This document shows, piece by piece, positions 47,215-59,814 of a stretch of 64,000 nucleotides of DNA; the first letter of the stretch is position 1; each line of letters opens with the position of its first letter. A model generated the notes under the pieces. The model was given only the letters and a program-made list of their open reading frames with translations, made no database searches and was not told where the DNA came from. The position numbers and the translations under genes were made by a program. The stretch comes from Limnephilus marmoratus (Eukaryota; Arthropoda; Insecta; Trichoptera; Limnephilidae), in contig OU862927.1 of the NCBI GenBank assembly GCA_917880885.1, positions 42,435,571 to 42,499,570 on the forward strand. Direction: 5' to 3'.

Positions 47215-47640
47215 TATTTATTTACACCCATTTAGGCTTTTACATACAACATACATATATATAACAATATTTATGAAATTATACTAGCAAATAGTGCAGA
47301 AAATGACTGTTTAAAACACTTGCACAAAAACAAATATAAAGCAAAAATACTATTGAATTTGATCCACACAGTATGCAGGCACAAACTATTTAAAAAAAAT
47401 ACAAAATAGCTTCTCTCCTTCAGCCGACAAAACACCACCAATATGCTAGTCAATTAAAACAGTTTCATCAAAACATTCCACTACTTGATGAAAAAAACTT
47501 CAATAAGGTAAGCTTATATATTAAAATTGTTGTATTAAATATATCAACAACATCGGAGTATGTTTATTAGTATTTAGAAAGGGACAACACAAAAATATGT
47601 GATCTAAAGTTCCCACATCTCGACCACAGAATGTACAATT
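47215..47640 (-). mobile_element. I-like LINE 3' fragment
   Basis: The minus strand near 47570-47640 encodes CTFCGRDVGTLDHIF, almost the same as the C-terminal motif of the LINE at 10448-15829 (CTFCGIDVGTLDHIF). The rest is decayed tail with a TTTATTTATT end. Another LINE end begins immediately to its right. Confidence 0.6.
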
Positions 47641-48450
47641 TATTTATTTATTTATTTTAGGGAAAGTTGACAGCAGATCTGACATTACACAATAAAACAA
47701 TAGTAAGAGAGTTAATTATGTCAATTATGAACTTTCCACTGATGATAGTGAATGATTAATAAAGTGTGACATTATAAAGGGCCTTTTCTTAAATTAAATT
47801 ATTATTTTTTTTACAATATATGAAAGGGAAGGGGGGAGGAGGAACATAGAATTAGGATTAAGAGGCAAAGGACGGGAATATATAGGGATTAAACTTTCTA
47901 GTTTGGGTCATGTTGCTTAGTGAGTTTTCGTTTTATGTCATGTAAAGTCGAGTTAAAGATGTCAAAGTAGTAATAATTTAAGTTAAATGAATGTGTGGAT
48001 CTATAGATAAATGAGTTCTGTTTGGAGTTGGTCTTGCAAAGAGGGAGGTTAAAAGTAAGTGACTGTCTGTTGTTGCAATTTGGAACATGGAATGATATAC
48101 CTTGAAGAAGATCAGAACTATCAATTAGGTTATGTGTAATTTTAAATAACATTACCAAATCTGCTATATTTCTTCGGCAAGTTAATGTCTGCATATTGAA
48201 GAACTTTGCAGTCTTCATTACTAACGTGAGATCGAAAAGAGCGAAAGGTAAGGTACCTTAAGAATCTATTCTGAACACTTTCGAATTTATTTTTGTGTAG
48301 CCTGGGTTCCACACTTGAGATGCGTATTCAAGGATACTATGAACATATGAGATCCAGTGTTTTGAAAGTAATAAGATATTTGAATTGTTTACAGGAACGG
48401 ATTATGAAACAATCTTGGGAGTCAAGGAGGTGATTTTTAAAAAGGTGAGA
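47641..48450 (-). mobile_element. LINE 3' fragment
   Basis: The 106-residue frame at 47898-48216 (CRRNIADLVMLFKITHNLID) and, in another frame upstream, YVHSILEYASQVWNPGY, form the end of a LINE RT. The 3' UTR runs to a TTTATTTATTTATT start at 47641. Confidence 0.65.
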
Positions 48451-48559
48451 AGGAACGGAATACTGCCCGATTCTTATTCGAAAAAGTGGTGAAATTTCAT
48501 TTTTGGAAAAAATAGGAGAATTTTCGAAAACACTGTGTTGATGGGGTAGTCCTTTGTAT

Positions 48560-48600
48560 ATGGCTTTGGTCTTGAACTTTCAGTCCAAAAGAGTCAGTCA
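48560..48600 (+). repeat. Scrap of the I-like LINE ORF2
   Basis: TTTGGTCTTGAACTTTCAGT and the following AAAAGAGTCAGT match the LINE at about 14070-14100 over 35 bp. Confidence 0.45.
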
Positions 48601-49074
48601 AAAAAGTTTTAAAAAATATACAAAAACTGTTTAAATTTATATTTTGCTCTTTGACGAGTAAAATGAAACTACTGATATTGTTTTGGCCAAATCATTTTTT
48701 TTCAAACTAGGCTGACTGTTGCATGAACTATCTCCTTCATTATTTAATATTTCTTTTTTTTAACTGTAGTTATTTATATCCAAAGAGGACGTGAAAAGTG
48801 TCCATTAAGTTCTAATTATTTTAATAGGGGTCCATATTTCAACGTGTAATGGCCCTAAGAAACCCACGTACGGTGGAGTAGCTATGAAGTATGTTTCCAA
48901 GGGGCACCTGAATTTTCAATAAGGACTGCAATACATTACTCTGTTAACTAAGTGTGCTCAGATGAATTAATTAGACAACCAAGTTGCCGAGAACTAAGAA
49001 TGAGTCAGTGGTCGACAACCAGATGGGCATGAGCTACAAGAAATTTAATGATTTTTTTTTTACTCTAGCTCCTT

Positions 49075-49660
49075 AGAGGAGCCCCTGAGTAAAATAATTT
49101 CCTTTGAAGTCTATGTCATCTTAGGGAATGCTATGAAGAGGGTTTTTGAAGTGAAACTTCTTTAGCACTGTGACTTGAAATTCGGGTGAAACGGAATGCG
49201 TCACAACTTAGACATCAAGCCAACGGAGGTTCGAATCTTACGAAATCCAAAATAGAAAACATTTTTATTTTGTGAAATCAATATCCAATCTTCAGACTTT
49301 CTAGTTTGACTTCTACCGCGTTTGAATTACAAACTCTGATTTTTTTAAGGAAAGGAAGGAGATGAAGTTCTGGGAAGGAAATAGGTATGAGGAGTGGGAA
49401 GGAATTTGTGAGTCAGTACGTCCAGGAGTGACGGACATGAATCCATCCCTCCAACTGCGGTGCAAGGCAATGGGTCGAGAGATTCCGGCTAAAGAGGATA
49501 AAAGACCTCCCTCAACTAGGCTTTTCCCTTGTTGAGGGAGATCTTTTAAAAATCACCTGCTAAGTCACCAAACGTAGCGAACCACTTGGGTGACCTATGG
49601 CAGAGGAATTGTTTGTCCAATAAATGGTTTCCGGGGCGGCAGTACCCATTTTAATTGAAG
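49075..49660 (+). repeat. LINE 3'-UTR repeat copy, interrupted
   Basis: Fourth locus of the 25465-25835 family. About 49142-49335 is foreign sequence containing a B-box-like GGTTCGAATC, possibly a SINE of another family. The family sequence ends with GGGGCGGCAGTACCC. Confidence 0.6.
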
Positions 49661-49789
49661 TACTCATCTACGAGACTCGTATGATACTGACCAAAATCGA
49701 ATACTTTGAATCTAATCAAGAATTATGGGTATTTTAAATAGGTACCTATGTTAGGTAACATATTTATCTGATTTTTCTTAACATATTCA

Positions 49790-50093
49790 AAAATGAATAT
49801 TTTTTATATATGAAGAATGGAATTTTGTATTAAAAATTGCAATAGGTGGCACGCGAGTTGTTTAAAAATTGAATGTACCGAGACTGAATACTGAACGCAA
49901 GAGGCGGGTTCGCAGAACGGGGGAGCAGGAGAGGGGAGAGGGAAGGCGGATAATGTGGAGGGGGAACTCGTGAGGGGAATGAGACATGGGAGGGGAAGGG
50001 GAGGCTGAAGGGGAACGGGACGAATGGGACAGATCACGCAAGGAGAAAAAAATCTTCATTATGGCTTTGCAATGCATGCCGGGAACTAGCTAG
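49790..50093 (+). mobile_element. Helitron-like element, 5' end uncertain
   Basis: Ends ATGCCGGGAACTAGCTAG followed by T, with a G-rich stretch (about 49900-50030), like the two better Helitrons. The 5' end (about 49790) is not clear. Confidence 0.5.
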
Positions 50094-50373
50094 TATTTAA
50101 TAAATACTTTCAGCTTCGCACATCCTATTATTATTATAATATCCCGTGACTTTTACAGGTCTGCTCTAATAATATAAAAAAACTTAAAGGAAAGTTTAGT
50201 TGCTGGAAATGTGTCGATTGTACCACTGTATTTAAACGTATTTAATTCATATCACCTAAATAGAATTAAATTAGTAGATACAAGGGATTCAAAGTCGGTA
50301 CACTTACCGTACATCGTGAAAAAGCTAACTGTACCTATAGTCCAGTCCAAATGGTCCAAAAGGAGGTGTAGAA

Positions 50374-50647
50374 TGTGATAACCGTGGCCGGTTATCAGCA
50401 TTACCTTCTGGACTCCGTCTGATGGATCCAGATTCCTTATGATGGTGATCTCAGTACAGGGCGTTTGACAATAATAATACGTGGGTAGACTAATGACGTT
50501 TATTCCGAGATTGTACAGTTGCGCTTCGTAGGAAGCCTGAATGCAAAGAGGACGGTAGACAGCAATCACACCCTTTTATACGTTACTCACACTGTCTCAC
50601 TCATACATGCATGTCTCTCTTATACCGCAAGACATACGTTCACCACA
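50374..50647 (-). repeat. gypsy-2 3' LTR
   Basis: 274 bp. The inner edge is followed by the minus-strand purines GAAGGGA, a short polypurine tract. Confidence 0.92.
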
Positions 50648-50779
50648 TCCCTTCACACTTAAATCCGAAGACAGTTACACAACATGAACTGATAATTATT
50701 TACAATACATACAATATTCCAATATTTACAATGTAAGTAATTCATGTTGAGTCGAGAGCTGAGTGCTGTCTTCATTGAC

Positions 50780-53700
50780 TCATCTGTGTGTTCGTGGTCG
50801 TAGTCGGTCCTTCCAATTTCCCGACGTAGACGCCACTGGATCACTGGAGCTGGAAAGAGAAGGAGAAAAACCCATTAGACTGTCATCCGGCACAAAGCTG
50901 GAGACATCGTAATCGTCATACGACAGTCTCTTCGTCTCAGACGCGATATAAGGATTGCTGTGTTTCTTTTCCCATGATACACATAATTTAGACAACTGAT
51001 CAAAATGCCTTTTCCAATACATAATTTTACCATTTAAATTTACCTCAATTATATAAAGTTTTTTTCCTAATTGTTTATACACTTTCCCTGGTACCCATTT
51101 ATCATTGTTTTGGTCTCTGAAATCTCTAACCATTACCTTTTGATTTATCGAAAAACCCACCGATTCTTTATTATTTCTCTTATAATAATATCTTTGATTT
51201 TCTTGACATTTTGACATTTTACATTTTGTTTCTTTCTTAATTATATTATCCTTATCTCTCCCCCCTCTCGGTACAAAACTGTTCAAGTTTGACCTTAGTT
51301 TCCTTCCAAACATTACAACTGCAGGTTCTAAACCAATCGTACAGTGTGGTGCATTTCTGTAATCAATTAAAAAATTTCCTAATTTTTCCTCATAACCTGA
51401 CTGAAACTTATTTCTTACCATCATTTTTTTTTTTAAATTTTACACGTTCGAACCGCGTTTTCTGCTAGACCATTTGATTGTGGATGATTTACCGGAGTAG
51501 TTAAATGTTTGATGTTATTCATCTCACAAAACTCTTTGAAGTCCGCTGACATGAAAGCGGCTCCATTATCTGAAACTATTGTCTGTACACTCCCGAAATA
51601 ACTAAATAAACCCTTTAATATTTTAATAGTGTTATACGAATTTGGAGAATTTACCTCTACACAGTCTAACCATTTTGAGGTTGAGTCAATAATCATAAGA
51701 AAATATTTATTTGCAATTGGGCCCGCATAATCAATATGCACCCTACTCCATATTTCTTCAGTTATAGGCCACGGAGTCAATTCTCTCTTTGGTTGAGAAG
51801 GTTTAACCTCTGAACAAATTTCGCATCCTCTCGCTAAAAGTTCAATATTTCCATCTATCCCTGGCCACCAAAATATACCTCTGGCTAAACCTTTCATCTT
51901 TGCTATACCTAGATGAGATCTATGTAACAAGTTTAAAATTTTTTCTCTTAAAATTACTGGAATTATTAGCCTATGATTCCAGAAAAAACAATCATCAATT
52001 ATGGATAATTCATTCCGTTTAATCCAGTAAATCCATTTTGAATCCTCCTTGTTAATTTTATTTGGCCACCCTGTTCTGAGATAATGTTTAATTTCCAATA
52101 AAATTTTATCTGTACTTGATTCCGATTTAATTTCCTCGACATCTATAGGTAAATCTCTGTTATTTTTTAATAAACTTAGAATTTGAGTATCAAAGTCATT
52201 CTCTACGTGAACTGGTTCCTCGACAGGAACGCGAGACAAATAGTCCGAACAGTTCAATGCCGATTTCACGTACTGTACTTTATAATTGAACGACGAAAGA
52301 ATTACACTATAACGTTGAAGTCTGTTACACGCTAATACTGGGATACCTTTCTTATCACCAAAAATTCTACATAACGGTTCATTATCTATTTCTAAAATGA
52401 ATTCCCTTCCATAAATATACTCAAAAAAATTTTTCAACGCAAACAAAATAGCTGCTGCTTCTAAGTCCAAAATTGAATATTTCTTTTCTGCTTCAGTTAA
52501 TTTTCGAGAAACAAAAGAAATTGGTCTCTGTAAATTATTATCGTAACAATGTAAAAGTGTCGCCCCCAACCCTTTTGTTGAGGCATCTGTAACAATCTTC
52601 AATGTTACATCCGGATCATAATGAGCTAGCACTCTATCATCACATAAAATTGACTTAATTTTATTAAAAGCTTCCAAGCAATTTTGATTAAACTCAAAAT
52701 GTGTATATTTCCTCAATAAATTATGTAACGGGTCTAGTAGTACTGACATATTAGGTACAAATGACCTGTAAAAGTTCACTAACCCCAAAACACTTCGTAA
52801 TTCAGTTAATGTCTTTAGGTTGCGATACTTTACTAATAGCGATAGTTTTGTCTTTCAATGGTTTAATTCCTTCTTTTGAAACTTCAAACCCTAGAAAAGT
52901 TACTGATGATGCCTTAAAAATACACTTGTGAATATTTACACTAAATCCACAATCTTTTAATCTATTTAACACTGCTGTTAAATTCTCATTATGTTCTTCT
53001 TCCGAATCTCCTGTTACAACAATATCATCTAAAAATACCGCTGTTTTTTTCAAACCTTGCAAGCATGAAGCTATCGTTTTACAAAAAATAGCCGGTGCGC
53101 TATTAATTCCAAACACTAATCTCGTGAATTTAAACAATCCTAAATGAGTAGATATAGTTGTGAACTCTTGACTTTCCTCATCTAGTTCTAATTGTAGGTA
53201 CGCTTGCCTCAAGTCAATCTTGGAAAAAATTATTCCACCCGCCATTTGAGAAAATAACCATTCTATCCGTGGCATCGGATATTTATCTACCACTAGCTGT
53301 GGATTTATTGTTGCCTTATAATCACCGCAAATCCTTATTTCCCCATTACTTTTTACTATGGGAACGATTGGTGACGCAAACTTACTATAGTTTACCGGAA
53401 CTAAAATACCTTCCGATTGTAAACGGTCCAATTCCGATTCAACCTTTGCTTTTAAAGCAAACGGTATATTTCTCGGATTGCAGAATTTCGGTTCCGCATT
53501 CTCTTTTAATTTCAAATGTACTTTATATTTATTGAATCTACCCAGTTTCTCCGAAAAAACCTCCGGGAATTTCCGAATTAATTTATCTACTACACTAGTA
53601 TTATTCTCAACCATATTGTGAGAAAAAATTTTCACTTCCCTCCTGGGATAAAGTAGATTGTAACCCCGTAAATCCAATATTAAACTTTTTAATGAAATCA

Positions 53701-54833
53701 CGCCCTAGAACAGTAGCTGTTCCATTTTTAACCACGCAAAATTCTAAAATTTCCCTATAACCGTTAAAATCAACTGTTAATAAGATACAACCCAATAAAT
53801 TCAACTTACAGTTAGCGTAACCCGTTAAGGTTAAATCCTTTGATTTTAAATCCAAATGTTTGAAATGTTTAACATAATCTTTGTCTGTTAAAATCGAGAC
53901 TGCAGCTCCTGTGTCTAATAACCCGTTTAGTTCCACATTATTCACTAAAACTTTGCACAATATTGGTTCACAATATACTGAGTTTATCCGAAACATTTTT
54001 TTATGTTCCTGCGTATTGACGAACACTGAAGAAATGTTATTATTATTTAAACCGCGACATATCTTCCCAATATGCCCTTTTACTCTGCATCTATAACAAA
54101 ACACGTCTTTAAATTTACAATTTACTGAATCGTGATAACTCCCACAATGTTTACATTTTGTTCGATCCGCTGACCTCGCTCTGAACGATGTAACATTTTT
54201 GTCCGTGGTTCTAGAAAAATGTTTACCCACCGAATTTTGTCTTTGTGACAAATTGTTCGATCTATTTTTAAATTTATTTACTATATCAACACTTTCCGTT
54301 TTAATTTGCTTATTCATTACCTCGAACGAATCCATAGCAATAGCACATTCTAAAACCTTTTTTAATGAAAAGTTTTCAGCCTCCACAAACAATTTCTCCT
54401 TAATACGCCCCACTCAAAGATCGGTGACAAAAATATCTTTTAAATTATCTTCAAGTCTGTCCTCGAATTTGCAAAATCTAACGAGATTCCTTAACCGTGC
54501 TATATAATCATTAACCGATTCTGAACTTTTTTGTTTCGTAGCAAAAAAAATTTCGCGCTCTTTGAACACATTTCGTTTGATACCTACATGATTTTCTAGT
54601 AATAACAATAAATTTTCGACCGTAATATCTGTAATTTTTTTAGGAAAACACAAATCAATCAATAAATCTATTGTCTCTGTGTGTAAATGAGATATTAAAA
54701 CCGCTCTCTTTTTCTCTACCGAATTTATTTTGTCATCATTGACGAGGATGAACTGTTCGTATTGCAACACGAACGTCTCCAGTTTGTCCCTCAAATGACA
54801 AAACCTGGGCAGTTCTCCCCCTTCCATCTTCAC
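50780..54833 (-). pseudogene. gag-pol: gypsy-2 Gag-Pol, four breaks
   Basis: Gag starts at ATG 54833 (MKMEGGELPRFCHL). Breaks: in-frame TGA at 54414-54416; a frameshift near 53640 between protease and RT; one extra base near 52801; and TAA plus a shift in an A-run at about 51421-51440. Domains: cysteine knuckles (CKHCGSYHDSVNC, CYRCRVKGHIGKIC), protease (LLDTGAAVSIL), RT with the YLDD motif changed to FLDDIV, RNase H (VTDASTKGLGATL), integrase HRSHLGIAK...CEIC and DYAGP, VSDNGAAF, and a Glu in NGLAEN. The last part (50780-51424) is the integrase C-terminus. Confidence 0.9.
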
Positions 54834-55270
54834 ACAGATACAATCAATAAGCAGAAAATTTTACAAACAGCACTCAACTCACGACTCTGTTGACTTGATG
54901 CTGCTGCTCCGATCTCGCCCTTCCGCGGACCGTCTCCTGGCTCCTGAACCCTGGTCGTCCTTCTAATGCGCCTTCCGTGAGGTCTGTACCTGTCCAGCTC
55001 TTCTCTTGAAGATCCGGACTTCCGTATTCCCGCCTTACGAGAATACTCCTCCAGGTTCTCGGCACTGAATAACCCTATCCAGCGCCTTGATGTTCTTTAG
55101 GATGCCGATTCTGCTGCTCTTGCTCTTCCTGCTCCGCAATGATGTGGAGTCGTGATCTGACCTGATCCTGCCCGATCACCTGATCACTGTAGCCTCAATC
55201 TCGGGATGGTTGCTGCGTAAATCAGTCCTTTATCGGCTGCCAATTGTGATTTTGCTGCTTCTAGTTCCTA

Positions 55271-55284
55271 TTTCGGCTGCGCCA
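55271..55284 (-). promoter_or_regulatory. gypsy-2 primer-binding site
   Basis: On the minus strand TGGCGCAGCCGAAA, two bases from the LTR, sharing its first 11 bases with gypsy-1. Confidence 0.7.
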
Positions 55285-55286
55285 AA

Positions 55287-55557
55287 TGTGATAACCGTGG
55301 CCGGTTATCAGCATTACCTTCTGGACTCCTGCTGATGGATCCAGATTCCTTATGATAGTGATCTCAGTACAGGGCGTTTGACAATAATAATACGTGGGTA
55401 GACTAATGACGTTTATTCCGAGATTGTACAGTTGCGCTTCGTAGGAAGCCTGAATGCAAAGAGGACGGTAGACAGCAATCATACGTTATACGTTACTCAT
55501 GCTGTCTCACTCATACATGCATGTCTCTCTTATACCGCAAGACATACGTTCACCACA
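55287..55557 (-). repeat. gypsy-2 5' LTR
   Basis: 271 bp, TG...CA; followed by TAGAA. Confidence 0.92.
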
Positions 55558-56834
55558 TAGAATGACTTGTTTAGGGTGCTCAGGGTGTGAACGTACTAAA
55601 AGTCCTGACGTCTAGGTGGTGAGCTTGGTAGGGAGGGAGAGGACGGAAGGGTAGGAGGTCCCAATTTTCGGGATTCTGCTTATATCTCGTAAACGGTGCG
55701 TCGCGCAGGAATTTTATTTCAGGAATCTTTGCGGGACAACTTGATGTCTGAGAATGTCAAGCTCACTATCGCATTCATTGCCTTTTCACCAACTAGAAAA
55801 TCATCTTAGCAAGTTATTGTGGCATCTTCGACGATTCCACTGAAAATTGACATTATTTCACTGGCTTGTGGGAAGGTAGGATGTGCATCAAACCACTGAC
55901 ATTTGCAATGTATGCTATATCTCTACTCCAGCGGTCTTGCCCGAGGTTCTTGTGCTGTTCACTTGACGTGAAGAAACTGAAGAAGACTCCACAAAACTTT
56001 TCAAGGGAAGTGCAGATCTCACGAGTTGCGATCATACCAACTAACCTCTTGCTGAGTACATTGTGCGAAACACCTCTGCCTCCTGTTATGCCTCCTCGGC
56101 TTTTGAATGATCGTATCAATATGGTTCTCCACAGAACGTCCACTTAAAGTTAGAGTCTTTGAACTAATTGTTTTAGGAACTCTGAACATAAATGAAATCC
56201 AAGTCCCACAATCTGTTACAAACAAAAGTGGTGTGTCAGTAAATAAGATAAAAATAGTTTTTTTCTGAAAATGACAACATTTTACTAAAAAACTTAAAAT
56301 TGCTGTAAGTATTTACTGGTTGGAGATTAAATTACATATGCATATAAATATCTACATATTCTGAAAGGAAAATCAATTCTTGACAACTTCTATAAACAAA
56401 TAAATTTCTTTCTTTGATGAATATTTTAGACAAAATGAAAGAATGTTTGATGAAAAACGTGAGGTAAAATGATTTTTTTCGAAAACATATACATTTGTGG
56501 AGCGTGTAACTCAAAAACGGCTGGGATTTCGATTAAATTACGTATGGAATAAAAGTTGTAGATAATTTTATGTGCTTTTACTTATATAAAAAAAAATTCC
56601 TTTGCGACGCACCGTTTTCGAGATATAAGCGGAAACCCGAAAAGTGGGACCTGCTCCCCCCGCCCCCCCCTAGCTCACCACCTAGGCGTCTGGACTTTTA
56701 GTATTTTCACACCCTAAGCACCCTGAACAAGTTTCTGAAGGAATCGCTTAGGTTCCTGTTCACGCACTTTACACCTCCTTCGTTGACTGAACTACTAGAG
56801 ATACATATATAGTGATTAATTTTTGGGTTACTAT

Positions 56835-56940
56835 ACCAACATCCTACTTTAGCCAACGTTTCAGTAGCATACCAGAAATCCAATACCCTAAAAAATAATC
56901 GCAATAATTCTTTTGGTCGTGAAAATCTCAAATCACCTTT
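56835..56940 (+). mobile_element. Decayed arm of the 'TTGGCTAAAG' MITE family
   Basis: Contains CTTTAGCCAACGTTTCAGTAG and the outer block TTTTGGTCGTGAAAATCTC. Much more diverged than other copies. Confidence 0.45.
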
Positions 56941-58055
56941 TCCTGTATTTCAGAAAAATCACTTTTTTCTACCATGTGCTTCCAATAAAATGTGTTCCTT
57001 TTTAAATTCATTCAGTATTTTTCTTGAGTTGACAAAGGTTGCGAACCCCTAGTTAGACGATTTATCTTCCATGTTTAGGGGATTATCACGAGGTATCAGG
57101 TATCACACAGGTTCTGGAGCGGGTTTTGAGAACTGCGCTCATTATAAAGATCAGTTAATTACTGAAAATACGTACCTCAAGACTTAACACCGCATTGTTC
57201 AGATGATGGAAACATGATGTGCTTGAAAAGTTTAAGATAACACGAACTTGTATTAAATGAGGCACAAGGAGCGCTGATTAGTCATTCATATTCACAATAA
57301 ATACAATATTAAAAAATATATTTTTGGAATATTTAATCAAAGGAGACCAAATATGTCCCAGCTCACATAGGTCTCATAAAATTCGTTATATTTTCCAAAC
57401 TGTCATGGAGAGAAATATGATCTAAACGGTGTTAAAAAGAAAAAACTCGACGCTTTATTCTAAAATTTTACCTTAAATAAATTTAAATGTTAATGCTCTG
57501 TGAAACCAAAGTTTCCGATAGCAATTTGAAAAAAAATTTATGAATTTTCGGGATTTTTTATTAAATTTTTTTATATGAAACATAATAAGCTTGCCTAAAT
57601 TATCAGAATGTTTTTCTTTTTTCGTTATCAGAAGAGTTATTATCTCTTTTGTGGGATCGTTATCGGGATAACGGACGTGCTCTCTTGTCAGATTTGTATG
57701 TTTTTACATATTTACTGTCACATATTTTAGTTTAGATCATTTTAAACACGAATCAGTAGGTTATTTTGGATAGAAAAAACGTAAAGTGAGCCATCTTTTA
57801 AATTTTTTTCATGTTTTGTATTAAAATTCTTAATATTATGTATTTTATTTCTAACGAAAGCATTTGTAAAGGCATTTTATCACCTTTTTATAAACAGTTT
57901 TTATTTTTCGGATGTGTCCAAAAATATTCCATTTTATTTCAAAGCGGAAATATTTTGACCTTGTGACAACCTCAAAATGTTATATTTAATCATTGAAGAG
58001 AGTATTAGCGGCTCTCAAACGAAAATTTGAAACATCAACATCAGTAACAAAATCG
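56941..58055. other. No recognisable gene
   Basis: AT-rich; short frames only. Confidence 0.45.
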
Positions 58056-58059
58056 GTCG

Positions 58060-58470
58060 ATATTTATCCAAGACACTATCTAGATTGCATTTAGTTTGGG
58101 AAGAATCTTGCAATCATACATAAAGACAGCAGCCAATAAAATAAGCTTTAAGAAATTGAAGATAATGTTGGTATTTCTTATACAGTTAAAAAATGATCAG
58201 TGCAAGAAGTAAATGCAATCTTGATAGTGTCGTAGATAAATATCGACCTAATCTGTTTCAGATTTTTCTATTTTAAATTTATGTTTGGGACTCGCTAATA
58301 CTGTAGTTATATTACTTATTAAGTTATTCCAAAAAATAGATATTCAATGGATGTCCGTACATTAAAATAATTAAAAAAAAATTGATATATTTATCGGAGA
58401 CACTATCTAGATTGCATCTAGTTCGGGAAGAATTTTGCAATCACACATGAAAATAACAGTCAATAAAATG
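58060..58470 (+). repeat. Direct repeat pair, about 80 bp
   Basis: GACACTATCTAGATTGCAT and the following GGGAAGAAT-TTGCAATCA block occur at 58070-58140 and 58400-58470. Confidence 0.6.
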
Positions 58471-58559
58471 TGCATTAACCACTGGGGCGACAGCGCAAAT
58501 TATTTTTTTTTTCTTCGATTGCTCGAAATTTTTTGAACATTTTCCGCCCACATTAATTA

Positions 58560-59315
58560 ATTTATTTATTTATTTACGGACAAATAGTCCAATTAACAAT
58601 ATAACAAAAACACGAATAGAAAAAAAAGGAGATACAATGAAAGGAGATTACATATAGATGAAGAGCATTGACAAAATACATATAATATAAAAGTACATAG
58701 AGAAGATAACTACAAGAAGCTTGAAGATGGATTTAAAAAGACTTTAAAAAACCACATTGCGTAACGACTGCCGAAAGTCATTTAGGCTTACACCAAAAAA
58801 TTCAATGCTTTGATTTGCGTTGACAAGTCTCGACATTCTGGATGAAGGAGAATGATATCCATAATTAGTAGAATGTTGATTGAGGAACAGCAATTCATTA
58901 TTTCGGAGTCTACGGGAAGGAATGTTGAACTGGATGAGTTGTAACAAAGCAGGTGTGTCAGTAATACTGTTGATAATTTTGAAAATGCATATTAGATCAG
59001 AGTCCTTTCTACGTTTTTCTAAAGAGGAAATGTTTAAAGTTTGTTCAATTTCATCATACGAGTATTCTCCTCTTTCAAGTCCTAACCTCCAAGCAATTCC
59101 TCGTAGGAAGCGATGTTGTACAGATTCGATGTAAAAAATGTGGACAGCATAAAAAGGAGACCAAATGACACTAGCATATTCAAGGTGAGGGCGGACCAGC
59201 GAACAGTAAAGAGTTTTAAGTGTATTTATATGTTTAAAGTCAGAGGTAATTCTATGAATGAAGCCGAGTAGTTTAAGTGATTTGTTTACGATGTTATTAA
59301 TATTAAATACAAATT
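58560..59315 (-). mobile_element. LINE 3' fragment
   Basis: Minus-strand translation from about 59315 reads NKSLKLLGFIHRI, YCSLVRPHLEYASVIWSPFY, RFLRGIAWRLG, and ends SLNDFRQSLRNVVF at 58744, as in the end of a LINE RT. The 3' UTR ends in TTTATTTATTTATT at 58560. The frame is open throughout this part. Confidence 0.7.
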
Positions 59316-59611
59316 ATGCCTCCGAATTTTAATTTGGAGACATACAAACTGATTATAGTTCTGTATAGCCAATGAATTCACCTATATTTTGTTGATTATC
59401 ACATATTCGTCGGATTTATAAAAAAAAGATTATAAATCGTAAACTTCTACTTAATTACTTACAAATAAATAAAAAAATGCCAAAATTGGCAGCAGAGCAA
59501 TCCGAGTTATTTTAAATATTGCTATAGTGGCAAAAAGCCTTCCAGTGGTTGTGACATTGGAGATAATATTGGTTCAGTCGAAGTATTACACATTATATGA
59601 CCGAAGGGGTA

Positions 59612-59692
59612 GGGTCGGATTAACTCAGTGGTTAGAGCAGAGCCCCGGCAAGCCCAATATCCTTCTCCTGGGTTCAACTGCTAGATGCGACC
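59612..59692 (+). repeat. tRNA-like sequence
   Basis: GGTCGGA...TGCGACC ends, an A-box-like AACTCAGTGG and B-box-like GGTTCAACTGC, and TTTTT just after. The anticodon arm does not fold well. Probably a tRNA pseudogene or SINE head. Confidence 0.45.
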
Positions 59693-59814
59693 GAATCTTT
59701 TTCTGTTTAAAAATTTCAATTTGAAACTCATTAACATTGTCTTCTTAGGTACACTCGTAATGTTGGTAGTAGAAAAAACTCTTGTGATTTATTATTACAC
59801 CTCTTACAACTGAG

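Larger units (their letters stand above)
50374..55557 (-). mobile_element. Mag-like Ty3/gypsy LTR retrotransposon (gypsy-2)
   Basis: LTRs 50374-50647 (274 bp) and 55287-55557 (271 bp), TGTGATAACC...CACCACA, with about ten differences. The 5-bp target duplication TAGAA lies at 50369-50373 and 55558-55562. Same orientation and layout as gypsy-1, but clearly a different, older family. The gag-pol frame is broken four times. Confidence 0.95.
50320..56790. mobile_element. Long-TIR element, split by gypsy-2
   Basis: The inner TIRs (55563-55740 and 56575-56735) share AGGGTGCTCAGGGTGTGAA, CTAGGTGGTGAGCT-like and AAACGGTGCGTCGC blocks. Further out, AAGGAGGTGTA near 50361 matches CTTCCTCC-type sequence near 56770, so the left TIR continues on the far side of gypsy-2. 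Without gypsy-2 the element is about 1.2 kb. It has no transposase; short frames at 55853-56225 lie in its middle. Confidence 0.6.
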
